From the NCBI GenBank assembly GCA_036924085.1, contig JAVGWX010000008.1:52535314-52599313 (forward strand): DNA of 64,000 nucleotides, read 5' to 3'. The DNA comes from Ariolimax columbianus. Lineage: Eukaryota > Mollusca > Gastropoda > Stylommatophora > Arionidae. Position numbers and translations under genes: made by a program. This document shows positions 33,161 to 42,475 of this stretch, in pieces; position 1 is the stretch's first letter; the number at the start of each line of letters is the position of its first letter. The notes below the pieces were generated by a model. The model had not been told where the DNA came from and ran no database searches. It worked only from the letters and a program-made list of their open reading frames with translations.

Positions 33161-33704
33161 GTATTTGAAATCTGCGGTTTCTGCGGAGTTAAACACGATT
33201 TCCGTAGAGTTCTTTCATTTGAGTGTTTGAGAGCTGACTTGTCATCCGTGAGTCTAATACCAGCGTACGTTCATTATTAGACCCAAACGGCAGTGCTCTC
33301 GATTTGTCAGTTGTTCTACAGTATTGGCGTGTTCAGTCAAATTAAGCCGCAGGTTCCACACCTGGTGGTGCCCTTCCGTCAATTCCCTTAGCAAGACAAT
33401 CAAGTTTCTTATAGGGTAGCCCCAGGTTTTCGAGGGTCTAATTCCAGCACATGTTCTCTATTAGACCCCACGAAGGTGTACTTTTTGATAGTCATTCTGC
33501 AGTATTGGCGTGTTAAGTAAATTTAGGTCTCAGGCTCCACACCTGATAGTGCTCTTCCGTCAATTCCTTTTTCAGAACACTGGATGCAGACCAAATCGGG
33601 CCACAGGGGGCATAACCCCAGATTTCTAGGGGTCTAAATCCAGCACCAGTTCCATATTAGACCCCAGAAGAGTGGTCTCGGCATGTCAATCATGTCAGTG
33701 TTGG
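33161..33704 (-). repeat. Tandem mosaic of short 28S and 18S rRNA segments
   Basis: Three units of about 170-200 bp, each joining a 28S piece from just past the A-loop (GGGTCTAATA...GAAC...GCTGG...TTAGACC...CCTA) to an 18S piece (GGAATTGACGGAAGGGCACC through TTTGACTCAACAC). The 18S pieces are at about 33,327-33,393, 33,508-33,572 and, continuous with the long 18S, 33,705-33,770. The 28S pieces form 9-10 bp inverted repeats at 33,250/33,275, 33,434/33,460 and 33,629/33,657. Units differ by about 10-25%. The segment 33,161-33,245 may be more diverged 28S, but I am not sure. Confidence 0.8.
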
Positions 33705-33728
33705 CCGTGTTGAGTCAAATTAAGCCGC

Positions 33729-33777
<49 letters not shown>

Positions 33778-34931
33778 TTTGCAACCATACTTCCCCCGGA
33801 ACCCAAACACTTTGGTTTCCCGGAAGCTGCCCGCAGAGTCATCGAAGCAACTCCTGCGGATCGCTAGTCGGCATCGTTAATGGTCAGAACTACGACGGTA
33901 TCTGATCGTCTTCGCGCCTCTGACTTTCGTTCTTGATTAATGAAAACATTCTTGACAAATGCTTTCGCAGTAGCTCGTCTTGCGGCGATCCAAGAATTTC
34001 ACCTCTAACGCCGCAATACGAATGCCCCCGTTTGTCCCTGTTAATCATTACCTCCAGTTCCGAAAACCAACAAAATAGAACCGAGGTCCTATTCCATTAT
34101 TCCATGCACCATTATGCAGGCAGCCGATGCCTGCTTTAAACACTCTAATTTTTTCAAAGTAAACGCGCCGGCCACCCAGGACGCTCAGCGAAGAGCACCC
34201 GTGGGAGAGAGCCGGCAGACGGTAGGGCAGGAGACAACGGGCAGTGAACCGGCGCGAGCCGGACCGCCCGCCTGCGCCTGAGATCCAACTACGAGCTTTT
34301 TAACTGCAACAACTTTAATATACGCTATTGGAGCTGGAATTACCGCGGCTGCTTGCCCTCCAATAGATCCTCGTTAAAGGGTTTAAAGTGTACTCATTCC
34401 AATTACGGGGCCTCGAAAGAGTCCCGTATTGTTATTTTTCGTCACTACCTCCCCGTGCCGGGAGTGGGTAAGTTGCACGCCTGCTGCCTTCCTTGGATGT
34501 GGTAGCCGTTTCTCATGCTCCCTCTCCGGAATCGAACCCTGATTCCCCGTTACCCGTTACAAACATGGTAGGCATGTCACGTACCATCGACATTTGATAG
34601 GGCAGACATTTGAAAGATGCGTCGCCGGCACATGAGGCCATGCGATCAGCACAAAGTTATCCAGAGTCACCAGTGGGGACGCCGCAACCCCGCGAGGGGA
34701 AACGATGATTGGTTTTGAACTAATAAAAGCGCTCTTTCCGCGAGGGTCGGAGCTTGGTAAGCATGTATTAGCTCTAGAATTGCCACAGTTATCCAAGTAG
34801 GATCGTGTCATCTAAGGAACCTCGACTGATTTAATGAGCCATTCGCGGTTTCACCGTGAGACAGTGTGAACTTAGACATGCATGGCTTAATCTTTGAGAC
34901 AAGCATATGACTACTGGCAGGATCAACCAGA
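33705..34931 (-). rRNA. Partial 18S rRNA (5' two-thirds), pseudogene
   Basis: Starts at 34,931 with CTGGTTGATCCTGCCAGTAG, the universal 18S 5' end, and runs in register through ATTACCGCGGCTGC (as its complement), the variable V4 region, ACTTTGGTTTCC and GGAATTGACGGAAGG. It breaks off after TTGACTCAACACGG. The normal sequence would continue for about 600 bases more. An 11-base deletion at 34,353/34,354 removes GGTGCC and neighbours from the 530 loop, one of the most conserved parts of the small subunit. The molecule could therefore not work in a ribosome even if complete. Confidence 0.95.
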
Positions 34932-35571
34932 TATCTGTCGGAGACGTACGTACAGCACACACCGGTCGGCGGAGGAAGGGTGTGTTAAAAAGCCTCGCTG
35001 GGACGACGGCCGCAGGGACCGACTGACGGGACGGACGGACGGTTTGTTCCACCCGTCTCTCACTCCGTCGACCTAGGACCGCCTGACAGGGGCCTCCCAC
35101 ACGCACCAGACGACCGACCGACCGGGCTCGCTCGAGGAGGGATGGCAGCGCTCTGTGCAGAACGGATCCCAACGACCTCGGCGATGAATTTTACTGGAAC
35201 TGGAGACAATTTGGCCTGCCGGCCTGCCCTTCTCCGTAGGAGAACGCAGGGCCTCGAGGCAACGATTCCTGCTTTCCATTTGCCGGTCACAAGCTCTTTG
35301 CGAGAGTCGGACCACCAGCGAGACGTACTGTCGAGCTCTGCTATAAGCCTTAGATAAATCACCAAGGACGGACCACGTTTCCTGATACGGACCAGACCAG
35401 CGCACCTCGGTGGAGGAGCCACTACAACAAACCGCACCCAATTCGCACTTCGGGGAAAGGCAGGCGAGCGTTTTCCGCAAGCCCGCGCTATCGCTCCGCC
35501 TGGCAGGACTGAGATCGCTTTACGAACACTGGTTGAAATTGAGTCGCTGCGGCGAGACAACTACCCCAGAT
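34932..35571 (-). other. GC-rich 5' external-transcribed-spacer-like segment
   Basis: Directly upstream of the 18S start, about 640 bp of GC-rich sequence with GACG and GACC simplicity (ACGGACGGAC words near 35,027) stops sharply at AT-rich DNA at the TSD. By position it should be the rDNA 5' ETS. ETS diverges too fast for me to confirm by recall. The ORFs of 113-166 codons across it reflect GC content. Confidence 0.65.
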
Positions 35572-35584
35572 CTTTTAATATTTA

Positions 35585-36262
35585 AATAATGATATTTCTC
35601 TAACCAAAAATCTTTTCCATTTTTTCTTCCTTTGTTTCACATTGCATCTTCTACCAACGAACTAATTTTTGGTTTTTTATCCCTTAAGAACATTCATCTA
35701 CACCATGTAGATTTGTTAGGAAGTGTCATCAATGTTGTCCCGTCAGCAATAAAGATATTTAGGTCGATAGTAGGTTCTCGCTTGAAAAAGAATTGTGTTA
35801 ACGCAGAACTGACCCATACTAGTTGTTGGTAGTGTTTACACTTACAGACAATGTCGGTTTCAACTATTTAGTTCTGAGTATTGTAAAATCCATCCGTATC
35901 AGCAGCATTACTATTGACCTGGTCCTTCAGATGTTGGAGAAGAGGTCCAACATTGAATTGGCTGCACCTTACTCCGCTTGTAAACAATCCTGAGCTAATT
36001 TATTTACATTTCGGAAGCACAGATTGGATAGATGAGAAGAAATAGAAGGACCACGGTAAGAGATGACTGAAGGTTATTGTGCTATAGACTAGTACTCTTA
36101 TCATGAACACAAATTACTACGCCAACTACCACTGCAGGAATGTTCACATGCAATTGGTACAAACTGGTATTATCTCCCATTAATGTATTCTTCTCTTCTT
36201 CTATGATTCGCAAGTTAATTATTGTGATTGTTCAATGTCCATGATGAAGTCAGAGTTGCCGG
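35585..36262. other. No recognisable feature
   Basis: AT-rich intronic DNA between the rRNA-LINE unit and the next LINE fragment. No domain or shared repeat seen. Confidence 0.45.
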
Positions 36263-36720
36263 AACGTAGGTTTTCTTCTTCTTCTTCGTACGTTGTCAGA
36301 CATCAACTTGAATTTGTTCGAAGAAAGCAGTAATTCTGAGGCTGTCGACACTGCCATAGAGCTTGTCTAGTGTTTGCATTGGTGATGGCCACATGTGCTT
36401 TCTCTGGTCCTCGTATGTCGGGCAATTTTGCAGCAGATGTTCAGCGGTCATATCCCCTGTACCACAGGTGCATTCGTCAGTAGCACCTATCTTCAGTTTA
36501 TTGAATAGATGATACCTCATTATGTTGTGGCCTGTGCGGAGTCTGAAGACCACGACCTGCTCTCTTCTGTTCAACTGGTAATAAGCATCCTTTTTTTGTG
36601 AAGCCAGTATGCTCTGTTTCTCATTTGGCCATGTATCTGGCGATAATAAACCTTTTGGACTCTTCGTAGGTCACACTAGAATCTAGTTGTGGTAACCTTG
36701 CACTTTCTCAACGTATGTTT
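36263..36720 (-). mobile_element. 5'-truncated (GAA)n-tail LINE copy, subfamily B
   Basis: The body 36,274-36,709 encodes the Cys/His tail (NRREQVVVFRLRTGHNIMRY, TCGTGDMTAEHLLQNCPTYE) with a frameshift upstream. The (GAA)n tail is at the left edge. AACGTAGGTTT (36,263-36,273) and AACGTATGTTT (36,710-36,720) form an 11-bp TSD with one mismatch. It shares diagnostic changes with the 48.7 and 56.6 kb copies and not with the 28 kb element. Confidence 0.87.
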
Positions 36721-36924
36721 CGAATGTGTCTTTCTGACCATACCTATTTTAAACATTTTTTTCACTTAAGTTTTTTCATACTTTATACATCCACAGTTCC
36801 ACAGCAGGCTAGTCTTATTTTAATTTTACATACTTCTTGTAACGCGCCAGCTGCAGAGGTCACCTTAAGCTTTGCAGCGATGGAAGACAGAACAGTACGA
36901 TTACAATAATGAAAACACGCATGA

Positions 36925-38540
36925 AAGTGATACCATCATATACACTGACGGGTCGGTGTAAAGTAGTGGAACATCAGGCTGGGGTTTCTCGGCTAGAATA
37001 AAAGACCGGATCGTTGCTGAACGAAGTAGTGGAACATCAGGCTGGGGTTTCTCGGCTAGAATAAAAGACCGGATCGTTGCTGAACGAAGTAGTGGAACAT
37101 CAGGCTGGGGTTTCTCGGCTAGAATAAGAGACCGGATCGTTGCTGAACGAAGTAGTTGAACATCAGGCTGGGGTTTCTCGGCTAGAATAAGAGACCGGAT
37201 CGTTGCTGAACGAAGTGGTGGAACATCAGGCTGGGGTTTCTCGGCTAGAATAAGAGACCGGATCGTTGCTGAACGAAGTGGTGGAACATCAGGCTGGGGT
37301 TTTTCGGCTAGAATAAGAGACCGGATCGTTGCTGAACGAAGTGGTGGAACATCAGGCTGGGGTTTGTCGGCTAGAATAAGAGACCGGATCGTTACTGAAC
37401 GAAGTGGTGGAACATCAGGCTGGGGTTTCTCGGCTACAATAAGAGACCGGATCGTTGCTGAACGAAGTAGTGGAACATCAGGCTGGGGTTTCTCGGCTAG
37501 AATAAAAGACCGGATCGTTGCTGAACGAAGTGGTGGAACATCAGGCTGGGGTTTCTCGGCTAGAATAAAAGACCGGATCGTTGCTGAACGAAGTGGGGAA
37601 CATCAGGCTGGGGTTTCTCGGCTAGAATAAAACACCGGATCGTTGCTGAACGAAGTGGTGGAACATCAGGCTGGGGTTTCTCGGCTAGAATAAAACACCG
37701 GATCGTTGCTGAACGAAGTGGTGGAACATCAGGCTGGGGTTTCTCGGCTAGAATAAATGACCGGATCGTTGCTGAACGAAGTGGTGGAACATCAGGCTGG
37801 GGTTTCTCGGCTAGAATAAAAGACCGGATCGTTGCTGAACGAAGTGGTGGAACATCAGGCTGGGGTTTCTCGGCTAGAATAAAAGACCGGATCGTTGCTG
37901 AACGAAGTGGCGCATGTGAAACTCCAACATCAAGTATGAGAATGGAGATGGAGGCAGTGACAGAAGCTCTGATGTGGCTGTCTGAGATATCTTCAACAGT
38001 AGCAGTCATCGTGTCAGACTCCCAAACAATACTTCGGAAGGTGTAGAATGGGTGGCTACGACAAGAGTGGATAGCAGCGCTAGAGATCTCAAAACTCAGG
38101 GGCTGGTATGGATCTACTGTCCTGGTCATGCTGTGGTTCCGGGCAACGAGCGAGCTGATTTTTTGGCGTCACTCGCACCCATAACAGGCACAGTGGAAAT
38201 AGATAAAGGTGACATGGTGAAGGTTTTCAAGGCCCACCTGCTGGAAAACGACACTGCTTTGGATGAGTTTGCAAGGCACAGGCTCCGGCACTTTGAAATC
38301 AAGTTTCGATTCAGTGGATCAAGGAAACTGACAGGACGAAACAGGAAGGTGTACAACCAACAGGCTGCAGGCACTATCAGCATCCACACTTTGCGCCATC
38401 TACTGAGAGAGACTGAGCACCTATGGGTTTGCCCGAAGTGCATTGAAGTCGACTCATACAACAGAACAGAACAGAAAACACGAGCTTTTGAGACCGATGT
38501 GAAACGGTCTCCTATTTTTGAAAATACTCAGCAATAACGT
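36925..38540 (+). pseudogene. LINE RNase H relic expanded by 63-bp repeats
   Basis: The first RNase H strand is visible as DTIIYTDGSV at about 36,930-36,960, followed by a stop. Then come about 15 copies of a 63-bp (21-codon) unit encoding SSGTSGWGFSARIKDRIVAE, which corresponds to the second strand of the domain. One unit near 37,594 has lost a base. After 37,910 the domain resumes: MEMEAVTEALMWLSEIS (catalytic Glu region), VIVSDSQTILRKV (Asp), then GLVWIYCPGHAVVPGNERAD (His, Asp). The C-terminal part (38,052-38,537) keeps an open frame of 161 codons ending LRHLLRETEHLWVCPKCIEV. The element is a different family from the 28 kb LINE. With a stop and a frameshift it is dead. Confidence 0.85.
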
Positions 38541-39580
38541 ATGGCGATATCGACTAATATATAGCTTCAATCGTGATAAATGCGGAGTCTGTGTGTCGCT
38601 TGGTAACGACCATTAATCTTCCAAGATCGCCGCGCGAGGATTTCTGTAGAAGCGAAAAACGGTTGATATGAATTTTTGTGTCCCGTTATCTGTTGCTTCC
38701 AAAGGGAATTATAAATGATATTCAATTTATTCTTTAGAGAGATATCAGCATTGTAAAAAGCCACATAATTATATTGGAATCTTGAGCATATATAAGCATA
38801 TCATACAAGCATAATTTACTCTAAAATGATAATGCGTTAGGTTTGTCGTATCTGTACCTATTATATTATAACTGTTTCTATTCTTCTTCTTCTTTTTATA
38901 ATAATAATAATAATTGTTATTATTATTATTATCATATACACTACTTACTTAAAAGAAATATGGCCTACAGATCATACATCAGCAGTCCTCATTCGTACGA
39001 AGAAGAAGAAGCAGTCCTCATTCCGATACCCTAGAAAAAAGCGAAAGAATAAGAAATCGTACGATACTACTAAGATCACACGCTTTTAAAATTAAATTCA
39101 AAAACAATTAACAGAAGAATTGATAACAAGATAGAATGTATGCTGAACGAAAATCTGTTTTGGGAACGAAATGATAGTGGCACTAGAGACGCAGTTGAAA
39201 CCATTACAGTTTCTTGCAGAGAGAGAGTGGTCATTCAGTGTAGAGGTATTTTTATATTCTTTATTAGCTGTTTGTACATGGCTTCGCAAGGGAAGTAACA
39301 TAATTTTCAGATCGGATGGGATTATGGGAACTCTTGGAATTGAACAATTTTCCCGCGGTGTACTTCTTTCAAGGTTGGGGCCTCAATTACGCAAATGATA
39401 GTAAAACAAAAACTATGGTAACAGCCAAACAAACGCAAACAATAAATATCAGCATCGAAATGCAACGTGTTAGAGGTTTTAATGTTTTGGACAAATTATA
39501 GCTGCGAATGTCTTGTGAAGCTGATGTTAGAAGTAAGGAAGGCACTCTGTGAGAAACACAATCTTTAAAGAGTAAATAGA
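38541..39580. other. No recognisable feature except short A/T and GAA runs
   Basis: Contains (ATA)n near 38,900 and a CGTACGAAGAAGAAGAAG word at 38,995-39,012 that resembles the end of the (GAA)n-tail LINE, without enough flanking match to call a copy. Confidence 0.45.
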
Positions 39581-39581
39581 T

Positions 39582-39830
39582 TCTGGATAACAGGCTGTAG
39601 CAGGGCAGAGTGGCTAAGGAGATGGGATCGAAGAGGGAATGCTAACCAGGTACTAAGAAATGCTTGCTGAAGTCGGATGTGTTGGACCGAAAGGTGCAAA
39701 TATCGCAGTCGAGCTGTAAACTACAACACAACGCATTCCGTTCTCTGGACCAAATTCTGCTTCTTTAAGCCCTTTCAGGGTTTGGTAGCGGGAGATTGAG
39801 AACGAACGAAGCCAAGCTAAGCCAAGCCAA
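39582..39830 (+). mobile_element. SINE, GGACCGAAAGG family, near-complete copy
   Basis: Collinear with the 10.0 kb copy: GGATAACAGGCTGTAGCAGG head, GGATCGAAGAGGGAATGC, TCGGATGTGTTGGACCGAAA core, CCTTTCAGGGTTTGGTAGCG and GGGAGATTGAGAACGAACGA, then a GCCAA-rich end. Confidence 0.82.
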
Positions 39831-40029
39831 ACAGCAAATAACCTCAATCTTGAGCTGCGGACTAAAATAATCACCACTAATTTCTTGTCCGCGACGCCCA
39901 GGAACATAAATTATAACATATAAGAGAAACTTTTGAGATGTGATGCTATTGCAGAAAGAAAAGCGTGAGATGGACAGAAACAAGATCAAACAGCAAGTGC
40001 TTACCTATAAAGACAATTAAATAAAGACA

Positions 40030-40265
40030 AGTATACAAGGAGAGGTAGATCATCTTGGCTTTGTCACGATGTGAGACATCAGACCTACTAGAGAGATCAC
40101 TGGAAGGGAAAATTCAGGGGGGGGGGGACAAGCAGGAGATGGCGCAAAAAGCAACGAGCACGTAACGCAGGCGTCCAAGAAAATCGGAGTGGAGACATAT
40201 GCTGACTGAGCTCAAGAGATCTGATAACACACGACTTCAAAAGGTGGCTCCACAGCACCTAACCT
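40030..40265 (+). pseudogene. Possible LINE C-terminal relic
   Basis: The end encodes words like TRLQKVAPQHLT before stop codons and CCTGATGATGATC, the kind of stop plus ATG repeat that ends the LINE fragment at 50.7 kb. The upstream part is basic and glycine-rich around a (G)11 run. No catalytic motif survives, so the call is tentative. Confidence 0.4.
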
Positions 40266-40274
40266 GATGATGAT

Positions 40275-40470
40275 CATATATATGTGTTTGTGCGTGAGTA
40301 TGTGCGTGCGTATGTGTGCGCATTTATGTAAATATGTATGTTTACGAGCAAGTGCGCGCATACTAGTAGGTGTGCATGTGTCTGTGGGTCTGTGTCTTTG
40401 GGTTGGATGAATTGTGGGGTGGATGGGTGTGTGTGTGTTTGTGTGCGTGTGTGGGCATGCATGTTTATTT
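40275..40470. repeat. GT-rich simple repeat
   Basis: Broken (GT)n and (TG)n with GTGCGTGTG variants. The - strand ORF across it (89 codons) is compositional. 40,475-40,970 has no recognisable feature. Confidence 0.8.
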
Positions 40471-40979
40471 GCGTTGATAGCCTGCTATAGTGGTTTTCAA
40501 ACTGGATTTTGTGGACATCCAAATAGTAAAATATTGAATGCAAACATTAATTAAGAGAGAGTTTTTCTTTTTACCTGAGTTTGAGACCCACTGCCTTATG
40601 CTATTTTAAGTGACATTCTCATTCACATCTGACATCTAGATTTCACGACGCCCACAAACACAACTAAGTAACGTTCAGGACATGTCCTGTATCGATTACA
40701 CTTAATGAAATTATTCAGGGCACACAGTTTTTATTTCCCAGAGCACGATATATATATATTTATTTATAACGAAAAGCTGAAAATTAAATTGAAAATGAAG
40801 GCACAAATAAATCAGAAAATAAGAGAGCATTCAGTTTTGTGGCGTTGCTACGTGATATTAAATTCTGTGTTTTACAGCGTTTAGTTAATTATTAATATAT
40901 TATATTGACATGAAAATAATAGCAAATGTGATTATAATTTTCACATTTGTATCTCCAAATTGAGGTGTTCTTCTACTGC

Positions 40980-41250
40980 TTTCGTTCTCAATCTTCCGCT
41001 ACCAAGCCCTGAACAGGACTTTGCAAGTAGGAGGATGTGGTCCAGAGAACTGAATGCGTTGTGTCGCTAGTTTACAGCTTCATTGTGAGGGGTTCATGGA
41101 TGCAGTATAGTGAAGGAGCTGACATCAGCCAGTGACTAATCGTTTGCATCAAGACCAGCGAACCGAGCTGACCACGACCCTTTTCCGTCTCCAAGCGGCA
41201 ACTATGGAAACAGGCTGCCTTAGTGTAGGCTGGATACAAGGTTAGGGTAT
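40980..41250 (-). mobile_element. SINE, GGACCGAAAGG family, inverted and diverged
   Basis: TCTCAATCTTCCGCTACCAA and GCCCTGAACAGGACTTTGCA are the reverse of the SINE 3' end, followed by GAACTGAATGCGTTGTG and TTTACAGCTT. The core part beyond 41,090 is replaced or diverged. Confidence 0.7.
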
Positions 41251-41284
41251 GAAGGCAAATCCGATACACAAGAAAAGGCCAACT

Positions 41285-41345
41285 AACTCCGCATGTATCG
41301 GGCCGAAAGGTGCATATATCATAGCCTCGCTGTGAACCGACAAAA
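41285..41345 (+). mobile_element. SINE core fragment
   Basis: TATCGGGCCGAAAGGTGCAT and ATCATAGCCTCGCTGTGAAC match the family core in + orientation. Confidence 0.55.
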
Positions 41346-41395
41346 AGTCCTTTTCAAGATAAACGCTGAATAGGAAGAAGAACAAGACGAAGAAT

Positions 41396-41420
41396 ATATA
41401 TATATATATATATATATGTA
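41396..41420. repeat. (TA)n microsatellite
   Basis: Short pure TA run. Confidence 0.93.
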
Positions 41421-41669
41421 GTATATATAATATTTGAAAAAAAAGAAGAAGATGACTCACATAACCGACTGAATTACTCCTGTGCGTTTCTATTCGTCCC
41501 TTTCATTGCTGAAAGTACCAGCTACAGAATGCTGACTCGGCAGTTTCCACATGTCCTACCATTAAATACACCCACGACACGCGCGGTCGGTGAAACCGAG
41601 TGCAAGGGGATTTGAGCCTGGTACGTTTGAATTATATCCAAGCCTACAAACCTTTGCCACACGCTCCCA

Positions 41670-41670
41670 C

Positions 41671-41716
<46 letters not shown>

Positions 41717-41732
41717 TGTATGTATGTATAAA
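41670..41732. repeat. (TA)n/(TATG)n compound microsatellite
   Basis: TA run passing directly into ten TATG units. ORFs of I, Y and C residues on both strands come from it. Confidence 0.95.
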
Positions 41733-42404
41733 TATATGCGCGTGTGTGTATACATGTAGTTCCTCTACACTGTGAAGTTTACAAGACTGTGCATTTTTGT
41801 GTGGCTAGTAGTTTCTTGGAAATGTGGTGTTCAGCCCAATGACCAACTCTCTATTCGCTTCATGCGACATGCCTGGCAGGTTGCAGTGTTTTATTTCTTT
41901 TTCCCTCATTCCGACCTGGCAACAGGGGTAAAGACATACAATAATGTAATCTAACAGATCAGCGAAGATCAATTTATCATCTCTATATTGAAAGTCATGA
42001 CCAATATATCTTGTCTCTCAAACCTTGATGGTGGAATTATAAAAACAACAAAAAAAAAAACAATTCCTTTCTGTCATTTCACGTTAACCCCAAACACTTT
42101 ATAGCATCGTCTTTCTCATGAACTTTTTCCTGCTATTTTCCTTTCCAGAGATAGCCTACATCAAAAGTGTACGTCTTATTAAATGGTCTTACTAGTGGTA
42201 CTTTCTGACAGTGATTTATTTAATTAATTCCGTTTCTTTTTTTACCCTTTACTTGGCCAGTACCACCATATTGTGTGTTTCTCTGAAGGTTCTCTCAATT
42301 TTGCTATATAAAAACATCCACATTTGAAAGTATTTCTTTTTCTTTTCTCAAAATGTTTGTTCATTGCCAATGTTTTAATGCCGAATATAAATGACTAGGT
42401 ATAT

Positions 42405-42475
42405 GGAACTGGTTGTATACAGACTCTGCAGAGTCTTCTAAACCAGTATAAAGACGTTAAGTTAACAAGTATAGA
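42405..42475 (+). mobile_element. 3' tail of the CR1-like LINE
   Basis: ACTGGTTGTATACAGACTC, TGCAGAGTCTTCTAAACCAG and AAGACGTTAAGTTAAC match the 58.7 kb 3' UTR. Flanks 41,735-42,400 and 42,480-43,460 show nothing I can name. Confidence 0.83.

Larger units (their letters stand above)
28184..35584 (-). mobile_element. 7.4-kb retrotransposition unit: rRNA-derived 5' part plus LINE, with 13-bp TSD
   Basis: The insertion body is 28,197-35,571. CTTTTAATATTTA occurs exactly at 28,184-28,196, next to the (GAA)n tail, and again at 35,572-35,584, exactly where the GC-rich 5' end meets AT-rich host DNA. On the - strand the order is ETS-like DNA, 18S (first 1.23 kb), 18S/28S mosaic, 28S 3' end, leader, EN-RT-RNase H ORF, (GAA)n. 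The perfect duplication around the whole unit shows it was inserted as one piece. The (GAA)n tail and TSD style match four shorter copies of the same LINE here. It lies antisense within intron 1 of the receptor gene. Confidence 0.9.

Noticed and set aside
33705..34931. A functional 18S rRNA gene or an intact rDNA unit
   Set aside because: Only the first 1.23 kb is present, 11 bases of the 530 loop are deleted, ITS and 5.8S are absent, and a TSD bounds the whole insertion.
32684..35560. ORFs of 60-166 codons across the rRNA-like unit
   Set aside because: They coincide with recognisable 18S and 28S sequence or GC-rich spacer. None shows a protein domain.
28197..35571. Assembly chimera as explanation of the rRNA-LINE unit
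   Set aside because: A mis-join would not create an exact 13-bp duplication precisely at the GAA tail and at the GC-rich 5' edge. Long reads are still the proper test, so it is not fully excluded.
28184..35584. Classical R-element inserted into an rDNA unit
   Set aside because: The TSD surrounds the rRNA parts as well, and the flanks outside are AT-rich non-rDNA. The rRNA sequence travelled with the LINE and is not its target.
37364..38129. 189-residue - strand and 88-residue + strand repeat proteins
   Set aside because: Both are shadows of the 63-bp array within a retroelement RNase H relic.
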